Shown: positions 23,614 through 32,821 of the stretch, in pieces | Position numbering within the stretch: position 1 is the stretch's first letter | How the letters are laid out: each line of letters opens with the position of its first letter | Origin: Streptomyces ortus | GTDB taxonomy: Bacteria > Actinomycetota > Actinomycetes > Streptomycetales > Streptomycetaceae | Assembly (NCBI RefSeq): GCF_026341275.1 | Contig: NZ_JAIFZO010000002.1 | Coordinates: forward strand, 1,988,921 to 2,023,163 | Reading direction: 5' to 3' | DNA length: 34,243 nt | The notes under the pieces: generated by a model | What the model was told of the DNA's origin: nothing | Seen by the model: only the letters and a program-made list of their open reading frames with translations | Databases searched by the model: none | Position numbers and translations under genes: made by a program

Positions 23614-23836
23614 GAGGGGGAATCCTGATCCAGCTCTTCCGCTGACGAGGGTCCTTTACGGCTGGCCCGGCGTGCCGCCGCAGCAGGCGACGGTCTGGGT
23701 CTGGTCGGCACTGGCGAAGGGTGCCACCGCGAGCACCGCAGCCACTGCCACGAACAAGCCGAGTACGGCTTTACGCATTTACTGCTCCTCGTTGAGGGGG
23801 AATGTTGTCCAGCACTTCCGCAGGCGAGGGCCCTTC
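23614..23836. repeat. Pair of about 43-bp direct repeats around a small-peptide gene
   Basis: GAGGGGGAAT, then CCAGC.CTTCCGC and CGAGGG.CCTT, occurs at 23614-23656 and again at 23794-23836, roughly 80% identical by eye. On the minus strand each copy encodes a similar peptide end (GPSPAEVLD and GPSSAEELD). This suggests a tandemly duplicated gene pair, of which only the parts around 23656-23778 remain intact. Confidence 0.65.
23656..23778 (-). CDS. 40-residue secreted peptide precursor
   Basis: MRKAVLGLFVAVAAVLAVAP then FASADQTQTVACCGGTPGQP: a basic start, a hydrophobic core, an A-x-A cleavage site (FASA, then DQ) and a mature tail of about 16 residues with a CCGG pair. GAGGAG lies 6 bases before the ATG. 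The ATG overlaps the stop of the preceding frame (ATGCGTAA), implying coupling. It could be a signalling peptide, a small bacteriocin-like product or a short secreted protein. Function unknown. Confidence 0.65.
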   Translation of the reverse strand: MRKAVLGLFVAVAAVLAVAPFASADQTQTVACCGGTPGQP

Positions 23837-23950
23837 GTTGGAAGCGCCCCTGCCACCAGCAGGCGACCGTCCCCGGGCGTTGCCGGAGGAACCGGCCACC
23901 AGCCCTACTCCGAGCTGGCGGACCGTCAGGCCGATCAGTAACGCAGTTGA
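23771..23950 (-). pseudogene. Remnant of the gene upstream of the secreted peptide
   Basis: Open from about 23950 to TAA 23771: one hydrophobic segment (ALLIGLTVRQLGVGLVAG), then a Gly/Ser/Arg-rich linker and GPSPAEVLDNIPPQRG. There is no usual start codon before the upstream stops. Its end overlaps the peptide-gene start (ATGCGTAA), which argues that it was once translated. It probably lost its 5' part. Confidence 0.4.
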
Positions 23951-24061
23951 CTATCACATGATCAGCACAGGGGTGTCATCGGACCCGGGGTACAGAATGC
24001 CTGGTGATCGATAACATGCCCGTTATCGCAACAGGTTGGGCAGTGAGAAGGAGGCTTCTTT

Positions 24062-24991
24062 GTGGGGGTGTCCGTATCGAAGGAACCGAGCGTTCATCAG
24101 CTCCGGCTCTTTCTCACGCTGAGCGAGGAACTCCATTTCGGGCGTGCTGCCGCGCGCTTGTTCATCACGCAGCCGGCGCTGAGTCAGCAGATCAGGGAGC
24201 TGGAGAAACGCTTGGGGGTACGCGTGGTGGAGCGCACGAGCCGGACGCTCACGCTCACCGAGGCAGGGCAGGTTTTGCTCCCCGAAGCCCGCGCGGCGGT
24301 CGCGGCGGTCGACCAGCTGCGGCGCGTAGCCGACGCGCAGCTGCGACAGGTCTGCGGACGACTCGTCGTGGGAGCCATGGGAGCCGAGGCATCCATGGCG
24401 CACACCCGTGCCGTCCTCAGCCTCCTGCAAGACCGCCACCCCGAAACGACCGTGCGGCTGGTCAACCTCGCGTTCCGCGACCACCTCGCCGCGCTGGCAC
24501 AGCAGGAGGTCGACGTGGTTTTCGTCCGTCCTCCGGTGACGGACGACATCGAACTGCACCACCTGGCCACCGAGCCACGTGTGGCCTGCCTCTCCACCAG
24601 GCATCCCCTGGCGATCCAGCCCCGGCTCACCCTGGCTCAACTCTCCGGCGTTCCGGTGGTCGACATGCCTGAGTAGGTTCCGCGGCTGTGGTGGGACTTC
24701 TGGGCGGTCGATCCCCGCCCCGACGGCAGCCGCGTCCGCTACGGTCCGGTAGTCACCGACATGGAATCGTTGCTGCACACGGTGGCCGCCGGAGAGGCAA
24801 TGTGCTTCCTGCCGAAGGCCGCCCGTGAATACTTTCCACGCGCAGGCATCAGATACATCGACGTGGCCGATCTCACCCCCTCCACATCCGCCCTCGCCTG
24901 GCTGCGGCGAAGACGTACCGAATCCACCATCAGAGCCATCCGGCACGCTGCCCACGAAGCCACGAACCGGGGTTACAGCGAAACCATCTGA
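24062..24991 (+). pseudogene. LysR-family regulator with an internal stop codon
   Basis: GTG 24062 has GGAGG ten bases upstream. The first part is a clear LysR regulator: helix-turn-helix HQLRLFLTLSEELHFGRAA, ARLFITQPALSQQIRELEKR, then LTEAGQVLLPEARAA and the start of the effector-binding domain (RLVVGAMGAEASMA). TAG at 24674-24676 stops it after residue 204. The same frame then continues as a normal LysR C-terminus (VPRLWWDFWAVDPRP, DMESLLHTVAAGEAMCFLP, SALAWLRRRR) to 24991. A single base change would restore a 309-residue protein of standard length. The truncated form lacks half the ligand domain and is probably not functional as an inducer-responsive regulator. Confidence 0.9.
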
Positions 24992-25330
24992 CGCTTCTGA
25001 CGCTTCGAGGTGCCACAGGTTCGATAGGTGGCGCACAGCGCAACCAGTCACGGAGCGTCACAGTTCAGGGGTCTGACACAGCTTCTCGTCCCTCCGTCAC
25101 CTCACCTCACGCGCCAGGCTCCCCCACCTCACACCCTGCGCCCCGGCGGACACCGACACCGTGCCGCCGCCCGGCCCACGAAGGATCAGAAGTGCCGTTC
25201 CCGAGACAGTGGAACAGAGCGGGGTGCACCACCCCATGACAGCCACACCTGCCACCGATACCGCTCCACAGCAGTGACGCTGCCCTTCATGAACACCCGG
25301 CCAGTACAAACACCCCGACCTGACATGCCG
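24992..25330. other. Gene-free stretch
   Basis: No frame with a plausible start and composition, and no clear repeat or hairpin. It lies between the LysR pseudogene and the end of the relaxase fragment. Confidence 0.5.
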
Positions 25331-25897
25331 TCACTGACACCCACCCACCGACACCAACCCGGCACATCGCAACCGGACCTCCGCGACCGACTCCTCCACC
25401 CACGCCAGCGTCTTGTCACGGGCGATGTCGTCGCACAGCTCCAGCACCCGGCGATGCCTGTCGTCCATCAGCGCCCACGCGATGTGCACCGTCGGCGGGG
25501 GCCGGAACGTCAGGTCGAAGCCCAGCCAGGGGGTGCGCTCCTTGGCCTTGTCGGTCTCGGGCGACTGGTTGTGCTCGATGGGCCTGCCCAGCACGGTCGC
25601 CCGCCGGGCGCGGGCCGGGCTCTTGCCCTGCGCCAGGAGTTCGCGCTCGATCCGGTCGGCATCCGGGTGCCGGCCCTCCCCCAGAAGCAGTTCGGCCTGC
25701 CGCTCACTCACCACGTCCCCGGCCGCGAGGCCGACCGCGGCCAGGCCCCGGCCCTTCCACACGCCGGGCGGGACACCCGCTTCGTCCTGGGCGTCGCGCA
25801 GCGTCTTGCCCGCAGGACGGTAGCCGTCGCCGGCCATCACGCCCCGGAAGACATAGCGCCACCCGTTCCCCGGGCGAACCTCCGACATGCTGATCAT
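25331..25897 (-). pseudogene. TrwC/MobF conjugative relaxase, N-terminal fragment
   Basis: A 188-residue frame matching the first part of actinobacterial TrwC relaxases: GWRYVFRGVMAGDGYRPAGK, GVPPGVWKGRGLAAVGLAAG, LLLGEGRHPDADRI and WLGFDLTFRPPPTVHIAWAL. Intact MobF relaxases run to several hundred residues or more and continue with the metal-binding HxH motif and helicase motifs. Here the frame ends at TLAWVEESVAE followed by a short unrelated tail. Neither the histidine triad nor the helicase part is found nearby. It is a relic of a conjugative plasmid or integrative element and cannot act as a relaxase. Confidence 0.82.
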
Positions 25898-26040
25898 CGG
25901 CCCATGAAACCCCGGCGGTGACCTGCAAAAAAGCGCGACCCGGGGTCCCTCCCGCCTGGCGGGAGGGCATCGCCAAGTCTTTGCCGTGGCGCCCGCCAGG
26001 CGGGCCGCCCGGCCAGCCCGAGACGGTAAGCCGCCGCTGT

Positions 26041-26250
26041 GTGCACAGTCCGCCCAAGAAGATCACCAGGTACGGACAGCCCTGTCCCCTCTGCCGCACA
26101 CCGCTGCTCCTGGAAGTGCTCCAGGTGCACTCCGCACAGGTCGGCTTCCCCACAGCCGAGCGCGTCATCGAGCGTCGGTGCCCCGGGTGCCAGTCGACTC
26201 AGCCCGCGCAATGGACGGAGGTGATGCTGAGTCACTACGGCGACGTCTAA
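26041..26250 (+). CDS. Small zinc-ribbon protein
   Basis: About 69 residues if begun at GTG 26041. CPLC and, 31 residues further, CPGC form a CxxC...CxxC zinc ribbon. The body is VLQVHSAQVGFPTAERVIER and the end is QWTEVMLSHYGDV. The frame is open to 25918, but that part is Pro/Arg-rich and unlikely to be coding. The ribosome site is weak. A nucleic-acid-binding or adaptor role is possible, and no family is assigned. Confidence 0.5.
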   Translation: MHSPPKKITRYGQPCPLCRTPLLLEVLQVHSAQVGFPTAERVIERRCPGCQSTQPAQWTEVMLSHYGDV

Positions 26251-26532
26251 TAGGTGCCGTGCGAATGCTGTGCTTCAGCTTGGTGAGGCGGGTGGGGTCA
26301 GGGTCTGTTTGCGCCTGCCTCATTCCAGAACGCCCAGTTCTATGCCGTGCTTCAACGCGGTGGAATGCGCGCTTGGGCGCACGCCCCCGGGCGGCGGTAT
26401 CCCCGGGTCATGACGGAACGTCGTGCGTATCCAAGTGACCTGTCCGGGCGTCGGGCTGGGCACGGCCGGGGGCAGTACCGGCTCCGGTCAGGGTGCCTAT
26501 TTTGGCGGCGAAGACGGCGTCAGCAGAACGGC

Positions 26533-26570
26533 TGCTCTGCGGGCGGAACCATGGTTCCGCCCGCAGAGCA
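26533..26570 (-). terminator. 38-bp perfect palindrome downstream of the RHS operon
   Basis: TGCTCTGCGGGCGGAACC, then a central AT, then the exact complement. It lies about 65 bases beyond the stop of the small membrane protein, in the direction of minus-strand transcription. A second smaller hairpin (CTCAGCGG/CCGCTGAG) sits at about 26632-26653, overlapping that gene's end. Together they probably end the RHS operon. 26251-26532 contains no gene. Confidence 0.75.
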
Positions 26571-26634
26571 CCCTATTTGATCAGCTCTTCGCGGAACTTC
26601 GGACGAGTCCGAAGCACATGGCCTGAAGTGGCGC

Positions 26635-26823
26635 TCAGCGGCCGGACCGCTGAGAGAACGCGGCGATCAGCAGTCCCGCTACAGCGCCTGCCGCCCCAAA
26701 AATCACGACAGCACCAAGCACGGTGCCGTCGAGAAGGCCGCTTGCAGTGGCCACAGCCCCGAGTGTTGCTGCGACAACAGCTGTGCCGATGGCTGATGTC
26801 ATAAATCGAACTGCCGGACTCAT
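26635..26823 (-). CDS. Small two-helix membrane protein paired with the RHS protein
   Basis: A 62-residue protein from ATG 26823, chosen because GGAGG lies 6-7 bases upstream (an upstream ATG pair at 26850 is less well placed). There are two membrane helices, about 8-30 (TSAIGTAVVAATLGAVATAS) and 35-56 (TVLGAVVIFGAAGAVAGLLI), then a short basic end SQRSGR. It starts just 3' of the RHS gene, the position of an immunity gene in polymorphic toxin systems. The RHS tail is itself glycine-rich and hydrophobic, so a membrane-level interaction is conceivable. Function otherwise unknown. Confidence 0.6.
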   Translation of the reverse strand: MSPAVRFMTSAIGTAVVAATLGAVATASGLLDGTVLGAVVIFGAAGAVAGLLIAAFSQRSGR

Positions 26824-26846
26824 TTCGCCTCCAGGCCCGTCATCCA

Positions 26847-29800
26847 TCATCCGAAAAGCAGGGAACCGACCGGTCCCGCGAGCCCGCCCGTCAGCCCTCC
26901 GAGCGTTCCGTTCACTCGCTCAGCCTGAGTACCCCCGGCGATGGTCGCTCCTGCAGCCCCCGCGCCCGCGCCCCAGAGGCCAGAGGTAACAACTCCTGCG
27001 GCTACACAGCCGACACCGGCTGTGCTGGCGCAGGCCACGCCGACAGCAGCAACAGCTGCAGCGCCCGCCACTGTGCCGACAGTATCGGCGAACGAGAACA
27101 GTCCGGTGGGATCGATGCGGTTGACCGGGTCGCCTTCGGCGTAGAGGTAGGGGTTCTTTTCCTGGCCGGAGGGGACGGGCTGGGTGAAGCGGCCGATGTT
27201 GGGGTCGTAGTAGCGGGCCCCGAGGTGGTACATGCCGGTGGGGTCCTGGTGGCCGCCGGCGAACCGGTAGGGCTGGGAGAGGCCGGCCTTCTCGGTGGTG
27301 GCGGCGCGGGTGACGCCGCGGGGGCTGTAGGAGTACGTGTTGACCTTCGTGCCGCTCTCGTCGGTGAGCGCGACGACGGAGCCGAGGGCGTCGGTGAGGT
27401 AGTAGTACGCCTTGCCGTCACGGGTCATGGAATTGAGCGTGCCCCCGGGTTCGCGGACAAATCCCGTGTCGACACCGGCGGTCGTCTCGGCCGCCAGTCC
27501 GAGGGGGCCGGGGTGGAAGTAGGTGTCGCCCAGGCGGTGACGCTCGCTGGAGTCGGTGGAGCCGTACTCACCCGGGTAGGTCTTGCCGCCGACGGTGAGG
27601 GAGGTGAGCTGGGAGAAGTCCGACCACGTCTCGGCCGTGCGGGTCTCCTCCGGGGTGGAGGCGCCCGCGGTCTCGTTGCCGGCCTTGTCGTAGGACCAGT
27701 TGGCGGTCGAGCCGTTCTTGCTGGTCAGCTGTGAGGCGTCGTCGTAGGTGTAGGTCGTGCCACGGGGGCAGCCGGGCTCGACACCCTGGGAGGTGAGGTT
27801 GCCGGCGGCGTCGTAGCAGTACTGCCAGGACGAGCTGAGGGTGGTGCCCTTCTCCTCCTTGGCGTAGGAGAAGCGGCCCGCGTTGTCGTAGCTGTAGGTC
27901 GTCTTCATCCCCGAGACCGCATCCGTGCTGGTGCGGATCTTCGATCCGTCCTTGCCGGCGTTGGCGTAGCTGTAGGCGAGGCTGACCAGGGTGCCCTTGG
28001 ACGAGGTGGCCTTGATCGTCTTGGGCCGGCCGGACTCGTCCGGGTCCATCGTCTGCACGGTGCCGCCCGGGTAGGTGGTCTCCGTGCGCGCGTCGTTGTT
28101 GTTGTGCTCGTAGGACGTGATCCGTCCGGCCGGGTCCTTGAGGGTCTTGAGACGGTTGGCCTCGTCCCAGGTGTAGTCGACCGTGCCCTGCGGATCGGTG
28201 TAGGTGTCGACGTTGCCGGCCGGAGTGTAGGCCAGCACCGTCTGGGAGCCGTCCTGCAGGGTGCGGACCCTCTCACGGGAGAGCGGGTCGAAGTCGTACG
28301 CGATGGTCCCGATGTCGTCGGTGCGCTGTTTGAGGTTGCCGTCGCCGTCGTAGGCGTAGGTGACGGTCGTGTGGGTGGTGGAGACTTCCTTGACGCGGTC
28401 GCGGTGGTCGTAGGTGTAGACGCTCTTGATGCCGCGGCCATCCACGGCCGTCTCCGTGCGCCCCAGCGCGTCGTAGGTGTAGGTGACCGGGTTCGCGTTC
28501 AGAGGTGCTGGTGGGGTGACCTTGGTGAGGTTGCCCTTGGCGTCGTAGGCGAAGGAGGTCACCTTGGAGCGGGCGTCCTTGGCCGTGCAGCGCTGGCCCT
28601 CGAAGCCGCCGCAGGTGGGGGTGGCCGGGTTGTAGGTGAAGGACCGCGTGCCGCCGCCCGTTCCGGTCACCGCCACCGACATGGTGTTGCCGGCCGTGTC
28701 GTACTTGTAGTCCGACTTCTCACCGTCGGCCGTGGTCATGCTGCCGGGCAGGTCGGCTCCGGAGATCGTCTGGTAGCCGGTGACGGACGAGGTGGCGCCG
28801 GTGGGCAGGGTGGCGCCGGTGGGGTTGTTGCGCGCATCCCAGCCGTACTTGGTGACGTTGCCGCCCACGCCGTTCACGCCCATGGCGTCGGTGGCCGTGT
28901 CGAGGTTGTTGTTCGCGTCGTAGGTGCGCGGGCGGGAGTGCCCCAACGGATCGGTGACCTTGGAGACCCTGGCCTTGTTGTCGTGCTCGTACTTCGTGGC
29001 GTGGCTCTCGGGGTCGGTCACCGTGGTGGTGCCCGCCGCGAAGGGGGCGGTGGCGCTGTAGTCGTAGCGGTAGGTGGGGCCGGTGTGGCCGGTGCCGTTG
29101 AACTCGGTGGCGCGCAGCATGCTGGTGACGCGGTTGGCGGCGTCGTAGGTGAAGACGGTGACACGGCCCTCAGGTGTCGTGATCTTCGTCAGGCGCCGGG
29201 AGGAGTCGTAGTCGAAGACGGTGGCCTTGCCCTCGGTGTCCGTCGTCTTGGTGAGGTCGCCGGCGGGGTTGAGGTCGAAGACGGCGGTGCGGCCGGTGTG
29301 GTCCTTGGCCTGCCACTGCGAGGCGTCCGTCTTCACCAGGTCGATGGAGCGGCCCGAGCGGGTCTCGGTGAGCTTGAAGCCCTTGTTCTCGCCGCCCTCG
29401 TCGTGCTGGGTGACGGTGATGACACCGCTGTTCTTGTCCGTGACCTTCGTCAGCGTCCCGTACTGGTTGTAGGTGTCCTTCGAGCCCGACTTGCGGTCGG
29501 TGAGGGTGAAGGTGCCGTCCGCGTTCTTCTTCAGGTCTTTGGAGTACCCGGTGGGCGTCTTGAACGTGCCGTCGGTGTTCTTGGTGAACGTCCACGACGC
29601 GCCGGTGGAGTCGTAGTGCACGAACTCGGTGTCGCTGACCTGCGCGTAGCGCTCGTAGGTCTGCCACCAGCGCTGGGAGACCTTGCCCCAGGGGGCGTCC
29701 AGCGAGTTGTAGGTGCGGGCCAGTTGGAGTTTCTGTCCCACCCCGGCGACGTCGAAGTCGGTGGCGGCCAGCATCAGGTTGCCGGTGGAGTAGTCGATCC

Positions 29801-30212
29801 GCGCCACCAGGGAGTCCGTGACACGGACATCCGTGATCTGGTGCCAGGAGACGTCACCCTGACCCTCGGGCACATAATCCGCCACAGCAGCGGCCGCTCT
29901 GCCTGCCGTGCCAGAGCGTGCGCCCTTGCCGGTGGTCGAGGTCGCGCGCTCCTTCTGTGCCTTGCGCCAGGCTTCCCGCTCCGGTGACAGAGGCGCCTCG
30001 GCCACCGGGGCGGCCGGCTTCGTCTCGCCGACCTTCACCGCCGGCGGAGTGACCTTGCCGGTGCCCTTGCCCCACGCGGAGCCCGCCGGATCAGCGGCCG
30101 GTGCAGCCAGGGCCGGTACGGCGCCCGCGGCCAGCGACAGCACCGCCAGAGCCGCTACGAGACCGCGTCTTGTACGGAAATGGGCATGACTGTGCGCATG
30201 CGAATGCGACAT
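26847..30212 (-). CDS. Secreted RHS/YD-repeat protein with hydrophobic C-terminal tail
   Basis: A 1121-residue protein. Signal peptide: a histidine-rich start, then TRRGLVAALAVLSLAAGAVP with ALA-A cleavage near 36. A DUF6531-like N-domain follows at about 125-175 (VARIDYSTGNLMLAATDFDV). Many YD repeats run from about 300 to 1000 (VTYTYDALGRTETAVDG, YAYDGDGNLKQRTDD, WDEANRLKTLKDPAGRITSY). The RHS core ends at about 1040 with MYHLGARYYDPNIGRFTQP and YLYAEGDPVNRIDPTGLF. Such proteins form a shell around a C-terminal toxin released after the core. Here the roughly 80 residues after DPTGLF are Gly/Ala-rich and hydrophobic (VAGAAAVAAVGVACASTAGV) and carry no enzyme motif that I know. GTG/ATG choice: ATG 30212 has a G-run upstream. 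Confidence 0.9.
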   Translation of the reverse strand: MSHSHAHSHAHFRTRRGLVAALAVLSLAAGAVPALAAPAADPAGSAWGKGTGKVTPPAVKVGETKPAAPVAEAPLSPEREAWRKAQKERATSTTGKGARSGTAGRAAAAVADYVPEGQGDVSWHQITDVRVTDSLVARIDYSTGNLMLAATDFDVAGVGQKLQLARTYNSLDAPWGKVSQRWWQTYERYAQVSDTEFVHYDSTGASWTFTKNTDGTFKTPTGYSKDLKKNADGTFTLTDRKSGSKDTYNQYGTLTKVTDKNSGVITVTQHDEGGENKGFKLTETRSGRSIDLVKTDASQWQAKDHTGRTAVFDLNPAGDLTKTTDTEGKATVFDYDSSRRLTKITTPEGRVTVFTYDAANRVTSMLRATEFNGTGHTGPTYRYDYSATAPFAAGTTTVTDPESHATKYEHDNKARVSKVTDPLGHSRPRTYDANNNLDTATDAMGVNGVGGNVTKYGWDARNNPTGATLPTGATSSVTGYQTISGADLPGSMTTADGEKSDYKYDTAGNTMSVAVTGTGGGTRSFTYNPATPTCGGFEGQRCTAKDARSKVTSFAYDAKGNLTKVTPPAPLNANPVTYTYDALGRTETAVDGRGIKSVYTYDHRDRVKEVSTTHTTVTYAYDGDGNLKQRTDDIGTIAYDFDPLSRERVRTLQDGSQTVLAYTPAGNVDTYTDPQGTVDYTWDEANRLKTLKDPAGRITSYEHNNNDARTETTYPGGTVQTMDPDESGRPKTIKATSSKGTLVSLAYSYANAGKDGSKIRTSTDAVSGMKTTYSYDNAGRFSYAKEEKGTTLSSSWQYCYDAAGNLTSQGVEPGCPRGTTYTYDDASQLTSKNGSTANWSYDKAGNETAGASTPEETRTAETWSDFSQLTSLTVGGKTYPGEYGSTDSSERHRLGDTYFHPGPLGLAAETTAGVDTGFVREPGGTLNSMTRDGKAYYYLTDALGSVVALTDESGTKVNTYSYSPRGVTRAATTEKAGLSQPYRFAGGHQDPTGMYHLGARYYDPNIGRFTQPVPSGQEKNPYLYAEGDPVNRIDPTGLFSFADTVGTVAGAAAVAAVGVACASTAGVGCVAAGVVTSGLWGAGAGAAGATIAGGTQAERVNGTLGGLTGGLAGPVGSLLFG

Positions 30213-31041
30213 TTCCCCCCCAGGGAAAAGTAAGCCCAGCGACCCCTCCGGTCACTGAGTGCACACAGCATTCATCACAGAGGCACCGAACGGCCGGACG
30301 TTCCCCAAACAGATTTTCCATGTCGCTGACAATGCGCCAAAGAGCCGAACAACTCTTCGATACAGGCCTTCATGCGGACATGCCGCAGTGAATACGCATC
30401 CTGTCCTGCTACGACGCCGAACCCTCCCCCACGCGACCGCCGCGCCAGTGCCCGGCGAACACCGCCTGCACTTACAGACAATGGCGGAAACCCGACCATG
30501 CGAGCCTGTCGGCCACCACCCCCGCTGTTCATACACTCCCCCGATCTGCGACTGACACAGATGCACGCGCGGCAGTGGTGCAGAGCAGAAGAAGCCCGGC
30601 CCCGCAGGCCGCACCCACCCTGTCGTGCATCAGGGTCAAAACAGGCGAGAGAACCGGCCGGGCACAGCCGCCCCACCACCGTGAGCTCTGCCGGAGCACT
30701 CCCCCAGCGGTGGCCTGCAGGCCACCGCTGAACTCGTCCACCGCACCCAGCAGACGAAGCAGCCAGCCGTAGCCATACACCCCGCGCCCGCTCCCTTCCC
30801 TCATCCACGGAGCGGGCGCACCGCCCCCATGCGTACAACACTGTGCTCGGTGCGGCCGGTTGAAGCGGCTCGCGCGGCACGATCGCTGCACGTCACCTAC
30901 CGCAGACGCGCCCCTTGCCGACAATCCGGCCGCACGGCCGCGCCGGCTCCGGTCGCTACCCACCAGGCGGCGGCCAGACAGGAGCCGAGCCCGCCCGTTT
31001 CACCCGACGCTCAACAACGCACCGCCCTCACCGCTGTAGCC
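30213..31041. other. Gene-free stretch with a 24-bp perfect palindrome
   Basis: About 830 bases upstream of the RHS gene, ending at the IS630-type element. I see no supported gene on either strand. At 30706-30729 AGCGGTGGCCTGCAGGCCAC extends into a perfect 24-bp palindrome, which could be a terminator or an operator. The RHS promoter should lie near 30213-30350. Confidence 0.5.
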
Positions 31042-31128
31042 CTAGTGCTGTGACCGCGTTGGTTCGCCGGGTCGGTGGTCGTGGCGGTTGGATGTGCGGT
31101 GACGTCCGATCCGATCGCTGGAGGCACG

Positions 31129-32245
31129 GTGGCCGAGCCCGCCCATGTGCGCAGACTGACCGACCAGGAGGGGCAGAAGCTGCAGCAGATCGTGCGCCGG
31201 GGCAGCACCAGCACGGTGCGCTACCGGCGCGCGATGATGCTGCTGGCCTCGGCCGGCGGGAACCGGGTGCCGGTGATCGCCCAACTGGTGCAGGCCGACG
31301 AGGACACTGTCCGGGACGTGATCCATCGCTTCAACGAGATCGGCCTGGCCTGCCTGGACCCTCAATGGGCGGGAGGCCGTCCCCGCCAACTCAGCGATGA
31401 CGACGAGGACTTCGTCATCGCGACGGCCACCACCCGCCCGGTCAAGCTCGGCCTGCCGTTCACCCGCTGGTCACTGCGCAAGCTCGTCGCCTACCTGCGC
31501 AAAGTCCACGGCCGGGTGATCCGCATCGGCCGCGAGGCATTACGGTGCCTGCTCGCCCGCCGCGGCATCACCTTCCAGCGCACCAAGACCTGGAAGGAGT
31601 CCACCGACCCCGAGCGCTACGCCAAGCTGGACCGCATCGAGCACGTCCTGGAACACTTCCCCGACCGGGTCTTCGCCTTCGACGAATTCGGGCCGCTCGG
31701 CATCCGCCCCACACCGGGTCCTGCTGGGCCGAAATCGGCCGCCCGGACCGGATCCCGGCGACCTACCACCGCGCCCACGGCGTCACCTACTTCCACGGCT
31801 GCTATTCCATCGGCGACGACCTTTTGTGGGGCGTCAACCGCCGCCACAAGGGCGCGGCGAACTCGCTGGCCGCGCTGAAGTCGATCCGCGCCGCCCGTCC
31901 CGACGGCGCCCCCATATACGTGATCATGGACAACCTGTCCGCGCACAAGGGCACCAAGATCCGAGCCTGGGCGCGGAAGAACCGGGTCGAGTTGTGCTTC
32001 ACCCCGACCAACGCTTCCTGGGCCAACCCGATCGAGGCCCACTTCGGGCCGCTGCGACAGTTCACCCTGGCCAACTCGCACCACCCCAACCACACCGTCC
32101 AGACCCGGGCTCTGCACGCATACCTGCGCTGGCGCAACGCCAACGCGCGGCACCCTGATGTGCTGGCAGCCCAGCGCAGCGAGCCCGGATCCGCAGTGAG
32201 AAAGGCGTCCGCTGGGGCGGCCGCCCCTGTGCCGATGCGGCATGA
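31129..32245 (+). pseudogene. IS630-family transposase, frameshifted twice
   Basis: GTG 31129 is preceded by GGAGG. The N-terminal helix-turn-helix (RYRRAMMLLASAGGNRVPVI, QLVQADEDTVRDVIHRFNE) and the first catalytic Asp (VFAFDEFGPLGIRP) are in one frame. At about 31716 the frame moves by -1, then continues GSCWAEIGRPDRIPATYHRA, YVIMDNLSAHKGTKI (second Asp) and ASWANPIEAHFGPL (Glu). Near 32190 it shifts again, with the expected end RIRSEKGVRWGGRP in a third frame to TGA 32245. One shift alone might be programmed, but two suggest decay. The element may depend on a related transposase to move. Confidence 0.85.
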
Positions 32246-32278
32246 CGGATCAGTGTCTCCGGCCCGCCGGGACACGGT

Positions 32279-32752
32279 TCACCGTGCAGCGTCGGGTGTC
32301 CAGCGCAGCGTCATGTCGGGCAGATTCTCCATGTTCCGGTGGCCATCGCTGGTGTCGAGGACCGTGAAGCCGTGGAGCTCGTAGAACGCGCGTGCATCGG
32401 TGTTCTGCTGGAAGACGTGCAGGGACACCCCGTCTGGGCTGTTCCGTTTGACCTCGTCGAGCAGGAGCGTGCCGATGCCCTGGCGCCGCACGTCCGGTCG
32501 CAGGTAGAGGTGTTCGAGCATGTCTCCCTCAACGGCGGCATAACCGAGGATCTCTCCATCGCGCACCACCACCCACGTCCGGCATGACTTAAGCAGAACA
32601 TCCTCGGCCCACCGGGCGACCTGGTCGTGACTGCGCTTCTGCCGGGGCAGGTAGGGCATCGTCGCCGCCCGAGAGGCCATGTGGATGCGTGCGATCACCG
32701 GCGCGTCCGCCACGTGCGCGAAACGAATCTCAGGCTTGCCAACATCACTCAC
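32279..32752 (-). CDS. GNAT-family N-acetyltransferase
   Basis: A 157-residue protein with the full GNAT fold: EIRFAHVADAPVIARIHMAS at the start, the strand WVVVRDGEILGYAAVEGD, the acetyl-CoA motif LYLRPDVRRQGIGTLLLDEV (Q-x-x-G-x-G/A type) and the end VSLHVFQQNTDARAFYELHG with FTVLDTSDG. It transfers an acetyl group from acetyl-CoA to an amine. The substrate cannot be told and could be a small molecule, an antibiotic or a protein N-terminus. It starts at GTG 32752 with a weak ribosome site. It lies inside the inverted repeats of the IS630-type element, opposite in direction to the transposase. Confidence 0.88.
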   Translation of the reverse strand: MSDVGKPEIRFAHVADAPVIARIHMASRAATMPYLPRQKRSHDQVARWAEDVLLKSCRTWVVVRDGEILGYAAVEGDMLEHLYLRPDVRRQGIGTLLLDEVKRNSPDGVSLHVFQQNTDARAFYELHGFTVLDTSDGHRNMENLPDMTLRWTPDAAR

Positions 32753-32821
32753 GGCGGGAACCTACAGGCCAGCCGAAACGCAAGCCAGCGGATAACCCGG
32801 TGAACCATCCCGGTCACAGCA

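Noticed and set aside
28104..29987. A 627-residue plus-strand open frame opposite the RHS gene
   Set aside because: Gly/Val-rich shadow of a long GC-rich gene with no domain; the minus strand has the RHS repeats.
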